From contig JAJPID010000047.1 in the NCBI GenBank assembly GCA_021324945.1, positions 1-64,000 of the forward strand: a DNA stretch of 64,000 nt. The letters are read 5' to 3'. Below, one piece after another: positions 47,177-56,196 of this stretch. The translations under genes were made by a program, and so were the position numbers. The stretch's first letter is position 1, and each line of letters opens with the position of its first letter. The DNA comes from Lysobacterales bacterium. GTDB taxonomy: Bacteria > Pseudomonadota > Gammaproteobacteria > Xanthomonadales > Rhodanobacteraceae. Below the pieces are notes generated by a model. That model did not search any database and was not told the DNA's origin. It saw only the letters and a program-made list of their open reading frames with translations.

Positions 47177-49535
47177 GCAGCAGTGGTGTCGGCGCGCCGC
47201 GCACCCACTCCCCGTGGCCTGAGCCGAAGTACGGCGTCAACGGGTTGTCCGCCTGGCCCGCGGGCATTTCGAGAATGCCATGTGCTTCGTCGCCCGGCGT
47301 GACGTCCAGCCGCATCGATGCGCCGAAGCTCGGATGCAGCACGCGCGGCATGTCACGGTCGCCCGGCAGCGGATCGGCCGGCATGTCGATCGCGCGCGCG
47401 AGGAACGCCGGCAGCGCCAGCGCCATTGGATGATCGATCTTCGCGCGGTTGAACGTGCCCCAGGTCTGGGCTGAAAGCGGGCCCGGCTTTTTCGCGAGTT
47501 CCTGGGCGACTTCGTCCGCGCTGTGGACAAGCAGCGCATTCCAATTCTTGTATTGTGGATCGAGCAGCCACGCGGGCTTTTGCGTGACCATCTGCCAAAC
47601 CGCGTATTCGCCGACCTCGCGGCTGGGCCAGTCGAAGTCCGCGCTTTTCTTTTTCACCAGTGCCGCGAACGGCGCCAGCGCATCCTCGCGCACGCGATCA
47701 TGGAACATGCGCACGATGCGATAGCCCACGCTGTCGCCCGCGGCGCGTGCCTGCCAATTTTTAACGAGAGGCTTCAATGCGATCAGTGCCGGATCGTGCG
47801 TAGTCGCAAGCACATCCGATAGCACCTTCTGCCAGCGCGCCAAAAACACCGCGCGATTGTCGAGCTGGATATCCAGCATGTCGTGCGGAGCGAAACGGCT
47901 GCGTGCGGCGAGATCGTCGCGGATCTGCTGCGCGCGCGCGCCCTGGTCGTAGCCGCCGTTGCCGAGCAATTGCAGCGCATCGCCCTCCGTCAGACGCTGA
48001 TTGGCGGTCCACAGCCGTCCGTTCTGCGGATCGAGCACATGCGGATCCTGCGCGGGCGCGGCGAAACCGATCCAGCCGGTATTCGGCTTGCTCCAGTCCG
48101 AAGGCATCGATGGATCGAAACCGCTGCGAAGCGGAATCGCGCTCCCGGCGATGCTCCAGCCAATGTGACCTTGCGCATCCGCAACGACGAGATTCTGCGG
48201 CGGGATGCCGATCTCCGGGGCCCAACCCAGCGCGTCCTCTACGCTTTGCGCGGTCTCGAGTTTGATCAGATTGAAATTCAACGCGCGCGGCAGATGCGCA
48301 ATCCACGCCAGCGCCAGCGGCGTGCCGTCGACGTCCTTGCCCATGATCGGTCCGAAGATCGTGTCTTCGACGATCAGATGACGATCGGCTGCGCCGTGCA
48401 CGCGGATGATCTCATCGTGGCGTTCGATGGTAGCCCAGCCGTTCGCGGTCTTGTAGCGCGATGGATTTTTCGGATCGCGGAGCACCCGCACCCAATCCAT
48501 CCAGTCGCCTTCGGAATTGGTGAAGCCCCATGCGATATGCCCATTGCTGCCGATCACCAGCGCCGGCGCGCCGGGCAGGGTGACTCCGTTCAAGTCCAGC
48601 AGGTGTTGCGGATCGGTCGGGTCGGGAAATCGCATCCGAGCCCGATACCAGATGTCCGGCACGCGCAATCCGAGATGAGGATCGTTGGCGAGCAGCGCGC
48701 CGCCGCCAGTGAGCGCGCCGGCAACGGCAAAGCCATTGCTGCCGATGCCGCTGTCGGCGCGATCCATCGCGATGATCGCAGCGACGCCTTGCGCGATATT
48801 TGCGTGTCCGAATCTGCGCAAATCGAATACACCGGCGCCCGGCATCGGCACCGCTTGCGACGGCGCGCCTTGTAGCGGCGCTTCCCAGCGGGGATCGGAC
48901 GCGAGCAGGAAATCCGCGAGTGTTCTAGGCAACACGGCACGCAAGCGTGCGATGTTCAACTCTCGTGCATTCTCGCCATCCTGATTGAGGTCGAGAAACA
49001 TCGAATCGATCGCAAGGATGGAGTCCTCTGCCCGCCACGGCGCGGGTGTCGAGCGCAGCAACAGGTATTCCCACGGGCGTGCCGACAGGGCGTTCAATCC
49101 GGCATTGACACCGCGCGCGTAATCGTCGAGCAGCACGCGTTCGTCCACGGGCAACTGCGACAGCTCCGTGGCTGCCAGCGCACGGAAGCGGTGCCGGCGA
49201 TGGTTCTCATCGATCTTCAACGCGCCCGCGCCGACCAGTTCCGACAACTCGCCTGCGGCGTTGCGGCGCAGGAGATCCATCTGGAAGAAGCGTTCCTGCC
49301 CGTGCAGGAAGCCGAGCGCGTAGGCGAGGTCTTCGTGGCTGCGCGCCGTGATCGTCGGGATGCCGCGTGCATCGCGCGTGATTTCCACCGGCGCCGATAG
49401 TCCGCGCACCGTGACCGCGCCGTTCAATTGCGGCATGCCGCCGCGCATCAGCAACCAGCATGCCAAGCATGCGAACGCGATCAGCAGCAAGATCGCCGCG
49501 AGAATGCGCGCAAGCCAGCGAAGGATTCGCGTCAT
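47130..49535 (-). CDS. Penicillin acylase family (S45) N-terminal nucleophile hydrolase
   Basis: An 801-residue precursor of an Ntn hydrolase that cleaves itself into alpha and beta chains. An N-terminal membrane anchor or uncleaved signal (about residues 8-30) is followed by the alpha chain with [41 protein letters not shown]. The predicted new N-terminal nucleophile is Ser266 in [11 protein letters not shown], followed by [11 protein letters not shown] and later [11 protein letters not shown]. Substrates of the family range from penicillins to N-acyl-homoserine lactones; none can be chosen here. It overlaps the parC stop by 4 bases and so is probably translated with parC. Its 3' end is duplicated in tandem. 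Confidence 0.92.
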   Translation of the reverse strand: MTRILRWLARILAAILLLIAFACLACWLLMRGGMPQLNGAVTVRGLSAPVEITRDARGIPTITARSHEDLAYALGFLHGQERFFQMDLLRRNAAGELSELVGAGALKIDENHRRHRFRALAATELSQLPVDERVLLDDYARGVNAGLNALSARPWEYLLLRSTPAPWRAEDSILAIDSMFLDLNQDGENARELNIARLRAVLPRTLADFLLASDPRWEAPLQGAPSQAVPMPGAGVFDLRRFGHANIAQGVAAIIAMDRADSGIGSNGFAVAGALTGGGALLANDPHLGLRVPDIWYRARMRFPDPTDPQHLLDLNGVTLPGAPALVIGSNGHIAWGFTNSEGDWMDWVRVLRDPKNPSRYKTANGWATIERHDEIIRVHGAADRHLIVEDTIFGPIMGKDVDGTPLALAWIAHLPRALNFNLIKLETAQSVEDALGWAPEIGIPPQNLVVADAQGHIGWSIAGSAIPLRSGFDPSMPSDWSKPNTGWIGFAAPAQDPHVLDPQNGRLWTANQRLTEGDALQLLGNGGYDQGARAQQIRDDLAARSRFAPHDMLDIQLDNRAVFLARWQKVLSDVLATTHDPALIALKPLVKNWQARAAGDSVGYRIVRMFHDRVREDALAPFAALVKKKSADFDWPSREVGEYAVWQMVTQKPAWLLDPQYKNWNALLVHSADEVAQELAKKPGPLSAQTWGTFNRAKIDHPMALALPAFLARAIDMPADPLPGDRDMPRVLHPSFGASMRLDVTPGDEAHGILEMPAGQADNPLTPYFGSGHGEWVRGAPTPLLPGETKYRMSLLPAAD

Positions 49536-51775
49536 CCGGTGGTTTCGATCCGTTCGACGTGCCGCAATCCGCGCGGCAGCAGGCCGCCGCGTTGCGCGCG
49601 GCTGCCGCCGTACTCAACGAGATCGGACCATTTCAGGATCAGCTTGCGCGCGCCGGCATACAACGTGACTTCGCCGGAACCTTCCGACACGCAAGCGATG
49701 CCGGCCACACGTTCCTCCCCGGATTGCAGTTTCGCCTTCGGAATCTCGATCAGTTTGTTGCCGCGGCCGCGTTCCAGTTCGGGCAGATCTGCGACGGAGA
49801 ACATCAGCAGATGTCCTTCGGTGCTGACGACCACGATGCGGTCGCGCGCGGGATCGTTGACGTAAGCGGGCGCCAGCACGCGCGCACCGTCGTCCACGTT
49901 CATCACTTGCTTGCCGGCCTTCTTGTTGGCGAGCAGTGCCTCGAAGCGCGTGACGAAGCCGTAGCCCGTATCGGTCGCCAGCGCCAGCCGCGTGTCGCTG
50001 TCACCGATCGCCACCGCATCGAAGCGCGCGCCGGGCGGCGGCGTGAAGCGGCCCGTCAGTGGTTCGCCGTTGCCACGCGCGGAAGGTAAGGTGTGCGCGG
50101 GCGTCGAATAACTGCGGCCTGTGTTGTCCATGAATGCGACCTGCTGCGCGCTGCGGCCACGCACGGCGGCGAGAAACGCATCGCCCTCGCGATAGGACAA
50201 CTCGCGCGCATCGACATCGTGTCCTTTCGCCGCGCGCGCCCAGCCTTTCTGCGAGAGCACGATCGTCACAGGTTCCGACACGACCAGCTCGCTCTCATTC
50301 AGCGCCTGCGCCGCGGCACGCGTGACCAGCGGCGAGCGGCGTGCGTCACCGTATTTATCGGCGTCGGCTTTCAGTTCCTGCTTGATCAGGGTTTTCAGAC
50401 GCTGCTTCGATTTCAGCGTGACTTCGATCTTGGCGCGTTCCTCCTCCAACTCGTCGCGTTCGGCATTGAGTTTCATCTCCTCCAGCCGCGCCAGTTGCCG
50501 CAATCGCGTTTCCAGGATGTAATCGGCTTGTTCATCGGAGAGCTTGAAGCGTTTGATCAACACCGGCTTCGGCTCGTCCTCCGTGCGCACGATCCGAATC
50601 ACTTCATCGAGATTGAGGAACGCGATGCGCAGGCCTTCCAGCAGGTGCAATCTGCGTTCGACCTTCTCCAGCCGGAACTGCAACCGCCGCGTGACCGTGC
50701 TGGCGCGGAAGCGCAGCCACTCTTCCAGGATCTGCTTCAGCGTCTTGACCTGCGGCCGGCCGTCCAGCCCGATCACGTTGAGATTGACGCGATAGCTCTT
50801 TTCCAGATCGGTGGTCGCGAACAGGTGCTGCATCATCGCGTTCGCGTCCACGCGGTTGCTGCGCGGAATCAGCACCAGCCGCACCGGATTCTCGTGGTCG
50901 GATTCGTCGCGCAGGTCTTCCAGCATCGGCAGTTTCTTCGCGCGCATCTGCTGAGCGATCTGCTCGATCACGCGCGCGGGCGAAACCTGGTGCGGCAGTG
51001 CGGTCACGACCACATTGCCGCGCTCCTCCTTGTAAATCGCGCGGCAGCGCACCGAGCCGTTGCCGGTCGCGTACAACGCAAGCAGTTCGTCGCGCGGCGT
51101 GATGATTTCCGCCTGCGTTGGAAAATCCGGGCCGCGCACGTGTTCGCACAATGCGGCGATGCTGGCTTCCGGTTCGTCCAGCAGATGGATGCAAGCCGCC
51201 GCAACTTCGCGCAGATTGTGCGGCGGGATGTCGGTGGCCATGCCGACCGCGATGCCGGTGGAACCGTTCAATAGCACGTGCGGCAGGCGTGCGGGCAGCC
51301 AAGACGGTTCCTTCAAGGTGCCATCGAAATTCGGTACCCATTCCACCGTGCCTTGCGCGAGTTCGCCCAGCAGCACTTCGGCGATCGGCGTCAGCCGCGA
51401 TTCGGTATAGCGCATCGCCGCGAAGGACTTGGGATCGTCGGGCGAGCCGAAATTGCCCTGGCCATCGATCAGCGGATAGCGGTACGAGAACGGCTGCGCC
51501 ATCAACACCAGCGCTTCGTAACAGGCCGTATCTCCATGCGGATGGAACTTGCCGATCACATCGCCTACTGTGCGCGCGGATTTCTTCGGCTTGGCGGTGG
51601 CCGCCAGGCCCAGCTCGCTCATCGCGTAGACAATCCGCCGCTGCACGGGCTTCAGTCCGTCGCCGATGAAGGGCAGGGCACGGTCCAGCACCACGTACAT
51701 CGAATAATCGAGATACGCGCGTTCGGCGTATTCGCGCAATGGGATTTGTTCGAAGTTGGATTGCAGGGAGGTCAT
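49532..51775 (-). CDS. parC: DNA topoisomerase IV subunit A
   Basis: Decatenating type IIA topoisomerase subunit, 747 residues. Catalytic Tyr123 lies in [10 protein letters not shown]. The quinolone pocket reads [12 protein letters not shown], so the position equal to E. coli Ser80 is Thr83 and the Glu84 equivalent is kept (Glu87). The C-terminal beta-pinwheel region ([21 protein letters not shown]) has ParC rather than GyrA character, with no GyrA box. The start is placed at [13 protein letters not shown] with GGA 5 bases before; two upstream in-frame ATG codons lie in a degenerate palindromic repeat. It is followed by the acylase gene with a 4-base overlap. Confidence 0.95.
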   Translation of the reverse strand: MTSLQSNFEQIPLREYAERAYLDYSMYVVLDRALPFIGDGLKPVQRRIVYAMSELGLAATAKPKKSARTVGDVIGKFHPHGDTACYEALVLMAQPFSYRYPLIDGQGNFGSPDDPKSFAAMRYTESRLTPIAEVLLGELAQGTVEWVPNFDGTLKEPSWLPARLPHVLLNGSTGIAVGMATDIPPHNLREVAAACIHLLDEPEASIAALCEHVRGPDFPTQAEIITPRDELLALYATGNGSVRCRAIYKEERGNVVVTALPHQVSPARVIEQIAQQMRAKKLPMLEDLRDESDHENPVRLVLIPRSNRVDANAMMQHLFATTDLEKSYRVNLNVIGLDGRPQVKTLKQILEEWLRFRASTVTRRLQFRLEKVERRLHLLEGLRIAFLNLDEVIRIVRTEDEPKPVLIKRFKLSDEQADYILETRLRQLARLEEMKLNAERDELEEERAKIEVTLKSKQRLKTLIKQELKADADKYGDARRSPLVTRAAAQALNESELVVSEPVTIVLSQKGWARAAKGHDVDARELSYREGDAFLAAVRGRSAQQVAFMDNTGRSYSTPAHTLPSARGNGEPLTGRFTPPPGARFDAVAIGDSDTRLALATDTGYGFVTRFEALLANKKAGKQVMNVDDGARVLAPAYVNDPARDRIVVVSTEGHLLMFSVADLPELERGRGNKLIEIPKAKLQSGEERVAGIACVSEGSGEVTLYAGARKLILKWSDLVEYGGSRAQRGGLLPRGLRHVERIETTG

Positions 51776-51838
51776 CTTTTCCATCATCCCAGCGAGAGCC
51801 GGAATCCATTTTGATTGAATTGCGCGTGCGGGTGCACG

Positions 51839-52720
51839 TCAATGCACGCGCGCGGTTTCGATGCCGAGCTTCTGCAACTGCGCCTGTACATCATCCGAGC
51901 CGGCCAGATGCGCGGCGCCGACCGCGATGAATGCGGTTTGATGTCGATCCAGCAATTGCGCGATTTGTAGCGCCCAGTGCTGATTGCGTTGCACCAGCAG
52001 TTCCCGGTAGAGCTGCGGATACTTGTCCTGAATCTCACCATTTTCGAGTTTCGCGATCGCCACCACGTCCCCGGTTTCCCATTCCTTCACCAGTGCGTTG
52101 ATCAACGTCACCGCGTTGGAATAATCGTCAAGCGTGCTGCGCAGGAAGGCGATCGCCAGCGGTTGCGGTAGATCGGCCAGCAATTCGATCTGCTGCTGCG
52201 AAGTTTCCAGTCCACGCACCGGCTTGCCCTGAGCGGCGAATTCGTTTTGCAGCGACTTGTCCACGCCCGATTGTGGGTCGTAGCCCGCCTTCAACAATGG
52301 AGCGACAGTGAGCGTCAACGCCGCCAGCCACGGCTTCATGACATCGAGCGCTTGCGGCGGCAAACCCGCGGTTTGCGCGGCCGCTTGCACGCGGGCCTCG
52401 TCCGCGGCATCCAGTTCGGTGGAAAGCGGATGCGCCGCGTCGATGCCATATTGCGTCACCAGAGCCTGCATCGTCGCCGGATCGTCATCGGCAATTTCCA
52501 GGTACAGCACATCGCTGGACTTCAACGCTTCATCGAATTGCGGATAACGCCACTGCGCATTCGCCGGGAGCACGTGCACCGTGCCGAACAGATACACCGT
52601 CGCGCCATTGCGTTGGATTTTCCATAACGCGGGATCGGCGCAAGCGGCATCAGCAAGCAGCAGCGCCGCTGCGAACAGCAGCAGTCGCATCGATGCCGCG
52701 ATCGAGACATGGCTATTCAT
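51839..52720 (-). CDS. TraB/GumN (Tiki-like) family protein
   Basis: Exported protein of 293 residues. A signal peptide is evident, MRLLLFAAALLLADAACA, starting either at residue 1 or at residue 11 of the given frame; the second ATG at 52690 would place it exactly at the N-terminus. The family motif LFGTVHVLP and the second motif region VRGLETSQQQIELLADLP are clear, with VGAAHLAGSDDVQAQL near the end. The family includes putative metalloproteases such as Tiki and the Xanthomonas GumN protein; activity of bacterial members is not settled. The gap upstream of parC holds a degenerate repeat. Confidence 0.88.
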   Translation of the reverse strand: MNSHVSIAASMRLLLFAAALLLADAACADPALWKIQRNGATVYLFGTVHVLPANAQWRYPQFDEALKSSDVLYLEIADDDPATMQALVTQYGIDAAHPLSTELDAADEARVQAAAQTAGLPPQALDVMKPWLAALTLTVAPLLKAGYDPQSGVDKSLQNEFAAQGKPVRGLETSQQQIELLADLPQPLAIAFLRSTLDDYSNAVTLINALVKEWETGDVVAIAKLENGEIQDKYPQLYRELLVQRNQHWALQIAQLLDRHQTAFIAVGAAHLAGSDDVQAQLQKLGIETARVH

Positions 52721-52806
52721 AATGCGTCCGCATGCGCAGCACTTGGAAGGTCTTTTCTGCTTTGAGGATTGATAGACCAGCGTGAAGACGTACGTATGGA
52801 CAAGCC

Positions 52807-53973
52807 TCAGCGCGGCACGCGATAGCCACCGCGCACGCCGCGCGGACTCATGGTGATCTGCCAGAGCTGGTCCCGGCGGGCGCGGAAGGTCGCCGCCGAA
52901 GCCGACAAGTAATAGCGCCACATGCGGCGAAAGCGTTCGTCGTAACGCGGGTTCTTCGAAAGCTCCGGCCATGCTGCGTCAAAATTGGCGCGCCAGGCCA
53001 TTAAGGTCTTGTCGTAATCGGCGCCGAAGTTGTGCCAGTCCTCGACCACGAACAGCCCTTCCAGCGCCGTTGCAACCTGCGAGGCCGCCGGCACCATCGA
53101 ATTGGGGAAGATGTATTTCTCGATCCAGGGATCGGGCCGGCTGGGCTCGCTGTTGACGCCGATGCAATGCAGAAGATTCAGGCCGTCTTCTTTCAGGCAG
53201 CGTTTGCAGACTTCAAAATAGGTGCGGTAGTTCTTCCAGCCGACGTGCTCGAACATCCCGATTGAGTAGACCGCGTCGAATTTCTCCTCCAGCTCGCGGT
53301 AATCCTGCAGGCGGATTTCAATCGGCAAACCCTTGCACAACTCCCGCGCGAATTGCGCCTGTTGCTCCGACACGGTGACGCCCACGCCCGACACGCCGTA
53401 TTTCTCCGCCGAGTATTTCAGCGCCTCGCCCCAGCCGCAGCCGATGTCCAGCACGCGCATGCCCGGTTTCAGTTGCAACTTGCGACAGACCAGATCGAGC
53501 TTGGCGGCTTGTGCGTCATCCAGATTGTCCGCTTGTGCCCAGTAACCGCAGGAATACACCAGTCGTTTGCCCAGCATCGCCGAGAACAGGTCGTTGCCGA
53601 GGTCGTAATGCGCCTTGCCGATCTTGAACGCACGCCGGCCGCGTTGCAGGTTGATGAAGCGCGCGCGCAGGTGCGCGCGTAGCGTGTCGAAGTTCTTCAG
53701 GTGCTCGTCGAGATGCGCGTCTAGCACGCGGAAGAAGAAACCATCCAGATCGTCGGCGTCCCACCAGCCGTCCATGTACGCCTCGCCCAAACCGAGCGAG
53801 CCATGCGCGAAGGCGCGTGCGAATACGTGTTCGTCGTGCACGCGCAGATCCCACGGCCGATCGCCGTCGATCTTGACGTCGGCAAGCGCCAACAGGTGTT
53901 CAGCGCGTTCGCGCAGGCGCGAGCCGTGATGTGCGGTTTCTGATTTCGCAAAATCTCCTGACAGATCGTTCAT
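52807..53973 (-). CDS. cfa: Cyclopropane-fatty-acyl-phospholipid synthase
   Basis: SAM-dependent enzyme adding a methylene bridge to unsaturated acyl chains of membrane phospholipid; 388 residues (E. coli 381). The N-terminal lipid-binding region includes GSLGLGEAYMDGWWDADDLDGFF. The SAM site is VLDIGCGWGEALKYSAEKYG, and active-site blocks YSCGYWAQADNLDDAQAAK, SIGMFEHVGWKNY and NFGADYDKTLMAW are present. The ATG at MNDLSGDF is chosen over one 13 codons upstream. A hairpin separates it from the MFS gene upstream, so it is probably expressed on its own. Confidence 0.95.
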   Translation of the reverse strand: MNDLSGDFAKSETAHHGSRLRERAEHLLALADVKIDGDRPWDLRVHDEHVFARAFAHGSLGLGEAYMDGWWDADDLDGFFFRVLDAHLDEHLKNFDTLRAHLRARFINLQRGRRAFKIGKAHYDLGNDLFSAMLGKRLVYSCGYWAQADNLDDAQAAKLDLVCRKLQLKPGMRVLDIGCGWGEALKYSAEKYGVSGVGVTVSEQQAQFARELCKGLPIEIRLQDYRELEEKFDAVYSIGMFEHVGWKNYRTYFEVCKRCLKEDGLNLLHCIGVNSEPSRPDPWIEKYIFPNSMVPAASQVATALEGLFVVEDWHNFGADYDKTLMAWRANFDAAWPELSKNPRYDERFRRMWRYYLSASAATFRARRDQLWQITMSPRGVRGGYRVPR

Positions 53974-54051
53974 CCGTGTGTTCCTTTGCGCAATCCATAG
54001 AGCAGGGGACACGCGCCTTCATGCGCATGCCTGCGCGTGAGAGCGGCCAAA

Positions 54052-54084
54052 GCCGCCATCCGTGGCGAAAAGCTCCGTGGCGGC
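54052..54084. repeat. Hairpin between the MFS gene and cfa
   Basis: GCCGCCA and TGGCGGC pair around 19 bases, with further partial pairing inside (CCGTGGCG/CTCCGTGG region). On the minus strand it follows the MFS stop and may mark the end of the fluoride-responsive operon, though only a short T stretch follows. Confidence 0.45.
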
Positions 54085-54101
54085 ACTTTTCAATGCAGAA
54101 A

Positions 54102-55283
54102 TCAAGCCGTTTTGATACGCAATCGCCAGAGAAGTGGGCAAGCGGCAAATTGTAAGGCCAGCGCCGCGATCACCGCGTAGAGCGGCTTTACATCGTACAA
54201 CACGCCGAGCGCTGCGCTGCCGCCGAACCACGCAAGGCCATAGATTGCGTTGAACACACCCATCACGGTGGCGCGCTTTTCGCGCGCGATGCGTTGCGCG
54301 ACGGCCGCGCGCAGCAACGAATCATGAGCGCCAAAGCCCGCGCCCCACAAGGCCATGCCAACCACCGCCGCCAATGGTCCACCGAGGAACACCAACGGTG
54401 CATACAGCGCGGGGATTACTGTCGTCCACAGCAACACGGAAAGTCCGCGCTGGTCGAACAGCTTGCCAAGGATCAACGCGGCGCCGCCGCCGGCGAGGCT
54501 GGCGAGCGAGTAGAGAATCGGGATCGCGTCGTTCGGCAATATATGATCGGTGCTGAAGTGGAAGGCGATCAGCGCGAAGTCGGCGTAGCCGGCTGCGATC
54601 AGGGCGGTCGCGATCAGAAAGATTTTCAGTTCGCGGATCGCGTTCGCATCCTGCGGCGGAATCGCCCCTTGCGTATCCATCGCCTGCGGCTGCGGATAGC
54701 GCACGCGCGCGATGAGTAACGTCGCCATTGCCGCCAAGGCCGGCAGCAACAGCCACGCGAATGCATGGCGATAGCCGCCGTGTAGGAACAACACCAATGA
54801 TGCGATCAGCGGTCCGAGCACGGCGCCGGTGGAATCCAGCGCCTCGTGCAGGCCGAAGGCCCAGCCTGCGCCGCCCATGTCTTTCGCCGCGTGCGAGAGC
54901 ATCGCGTCGCGTGCCGGCGTGCGCAGTGCCTTGCCGCTGCGCTCCAGGATGATCAGACCCGCCGCCACCGGCCAGTTGCCGGCCAGCGCCAGGGCCGGCA
55001 CCGCGAACAGGTTGATCGCGTAGCCGAGGATCGTGATCGCCCAATAGCGACCAGTGCGATCGGCCAGCAGGCCGGTGCCGAAGCGCAGCACGTAGCCGAG
55101 TAGTTCCCCCGCCCCCGCAACCACCGCGACGGTGAAACCCGTTGCGCCGAGCGCGCCGAGAAAAGGTCCCGTGATCGAGCGCGACCCCTCGTAGGTCATA
55201 TCGGCGAACAAGCTGACGACGCCGATCAGAACGACGAATGTGAGCGCCTTGTGTGCGACATCCTTGTCGCGCGCGTTCGTCAT
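54102..55283 (-). CDS. MFS transporter in the fluoride-riboswitch operon
   Basis: A 393-residue major facilitator with about 12 membrane segments. The first loop has FADMTYEGSRSITGPFLGALGA, and the loop 2-3 region is FGTGLLADRTGRYW, the usual GxLaDRxGr motif. The substrate is unknown. Its ATG lies only 3 bases after the DUF190 stop, so it is almost certainly on the crcB transcript and would be governed by the fluoride riboswitch. The simplest reading is a second exporter or repair transporter under fluoride stress; that is inference from position only. Confidence 0.88.
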   Translation of the reverse strand: MTNARDKDVAHKALTFVVLIGVVSLFADMTYEGSRSITGPFLGALGATGFTVAVVAGAGELLGYVLRFGTGLLADRTGRYWAITILGYAINLFAVPALALAGNWPVAAGLIILERSGKALRTPARDAMLSHAAKDMGGAGWAFGLHEALDSTGAVLGPLIASLVLFLHGGYRHAFAWLLLPALAAMATLLIARVRYPQPQAMDTQGAIPPQDANAIRELKIFLIATALIAAGYADFALIAFHFSTDHILPNDAIPILYSLASLAGGGAALILGKLFDQRGLSVLLWTTVIPALYAPLVFLGGPLAAVVGMALWGAGFGAHDSLLRAAVAQRIAREKRATVMGVFNAIYGLAWFGGSAALGVLYDVKPLYAVIAALALQFAACPLLWRLRIKTA

Positions 55284-55286
55284 GGC

Positions 55287-55625
55287 TCAGTCCTTCGCGC
55301 AATCCAGCACGCCGAATTCAGCCGGCAGTTTTGCGTAGAACAATTGCAATTTCTCTTCGACCACGCGCTGCATCATCTTTTCGGCCTCTTCCGCCGTGAC
55401 GATGAAATCCACACGCACGGTTTCCTGCCCAGCGAGTTCCAGAAAATGCGCTTCGTGCATCACGCCGTGCCGGCCATAGCCGGCAATCGAGCGGAACGCC
55501 GTGCCGCCGGCGATACCGAGCTTCTTGGCTTCGCGCAGCAACCACTCGTATAACAGCACGCCATGATGACGGCGGTTCTCGTGCATGAAGAAACGCAGAT
55601 ATACGCCTAGTGTTGAAGTACTCAT
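55287..55625 (-). CDS. DUF190 protein
   Basis: A 112-residue cytoplasmic protein of the DUF190 family, which has a PII-like ferredoxin fold: LGVYLRFFMHENRRHHGVLLYEWLLREAKKLGIAGGTAFRSIAGYG, then RVDFIVTAEEAEKMMQRV. Family members are very often next to crcB and are presumed to support fluoride export, though how is unknown. The start overlaps the crcB stop by 4 bases (ATGA), so translation is coupled. The longer frame upstream merely reads crcB in another frame. Confidence 0.9.
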   Translation of the reverse strand: MSTSTLGVYLRFFMHENRRHHGVLLYEWLLREAKKLGIAGGTAFRSIAGYGRHGVMHEAHFLELAGQETVRVDFIVTAEEAEKMMQRVVEEKLQLFYAKLPAEFGVLDCAKD

Positions 55626-56008
55626 GCCGCATTCCTCACGCCTTGCGCGATCACAAAACCCAGCAACGTCATCGCGAGCGAGCCGATCAGGTGCAAGCCG
55701 ATCAGCGCGAGCGACCACGCGTATTCCTGGCGCAGCAGCAGCGTCACCGTTTCACCGGAGAATGTCGAAAAGGTCGTGAGCCCGCCGAGAAATCCGGTCG
55801 TGACGAACAATCGCATCTCCGGCGAGAGCGTCTGGAACTGCGCGAACGCGCCCATCGTCAGGCCCATGATCAAGCCGCCGAGTAGGTTGGCCGCGAGCGT
55901 GCCGAGCGGAATCGTGGGAAAGATGGGATTCAATGCAAGCCCCAACACGTAGCGCAGACACGCGCCGAGGAATGCGCCGCAGCCGGTGGCGAGCAAGGCG
56001 TAGAACAT
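55622..56008 (-). CDS. crcB: Fluoride ion exporter CrcB/FluC
   Basis: Small dual-topology fluoride channel, 128 residues with four membrane segments. Diagnostic features are LGTLAANLLGGLIMG with the conserved pore Asn, and GFLGGLTTFSTFSGE with the Phe box and central Gly pair. It protects cytoplasmic enzymes such as enolase from fluoride. Upstream lie an SD-sequestering hairpin and a fluoride aptamer, so translation should rise when fluoride binds. First gene of crcB-DUF190-MFS. Confidence 0.96.
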   Translation of the reverse strand: MFYALLATGCGAFLGACLRYVLGLALNPIFPTIPLGTLAANLLGGLIMGLTMGAFAQFQTLSPEMRLFVTTGFLGGLTTFSTFSGETVTLLLRQEYAWSLALIGLHLIGSLAMTLLGFVIAQGVRNAA

Positions 56009-56013
56009 CGTCC

Positions 56014-56046
56014 GGTTCCTTGTTTGATTCTTGGTTCAAGGGAACC
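56014..56046 (-). promoter_or_regulatory. Shine-Dalgarno-sequestering hairpin before crcB
   Basis: In the crcB leader GGTTCCCTTG (56046-56037) can pair with CAAGGAACC (56022-56014) with one bulge. The second arm contains AAGGA, the likely ribosome-binding site 8 bases before the ATG. This fits an expression platform acting on translation. The competing fold expected with fluoride bound is not resolved by eye. Confidence 0.65.
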
Positions 56047-56090
56047 GCGCGCGGCACCGCGTGCAATGATGACCGCCCGGTTTCCCGGTT

Positions 56091-56144
56091 CGCAGGCATC
56101 ATCAGCCGAAACTTCCGGCGGTTCGGGGAGGCATGCCATCTCCC
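56091..56144 (-). ncRNA. Fluoride riboswitch (crcB motif aptamer)
   Basis: The leader RNA reads GGGAGAUGGCAUGCCUCCC, then GAACCGCCGGAAGUUUCGGC, then UGAUGAUGCCUGC. This matches the crcB motif: a 5' stem GGGAG/CUCCC interrupted by AUG, a second stem GCCG/CGGC preceded by an unpaired ACC-type joint, and the conserved UGAUG after it. The pseudoknot pairs GGCAU in the first hairpin with AUGCC at the 3' end. It is 83 bases upstream of crcB on the same strand, which supports the call independently. Confidence 0.92.
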
Positions 56145-56196
56145 GTATGCGGCGATGTTAGCTTAGCGAACGAGAGCGGCGCTACAGGCTGGACGA

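Noticed and set aside
49532-51775. GyrA instead of ParC
   Set aside because: Length (about 747) and C-terminal region lack the GyrA box, and the sequence [20 protein letters not shown] matches ParC N-termini.
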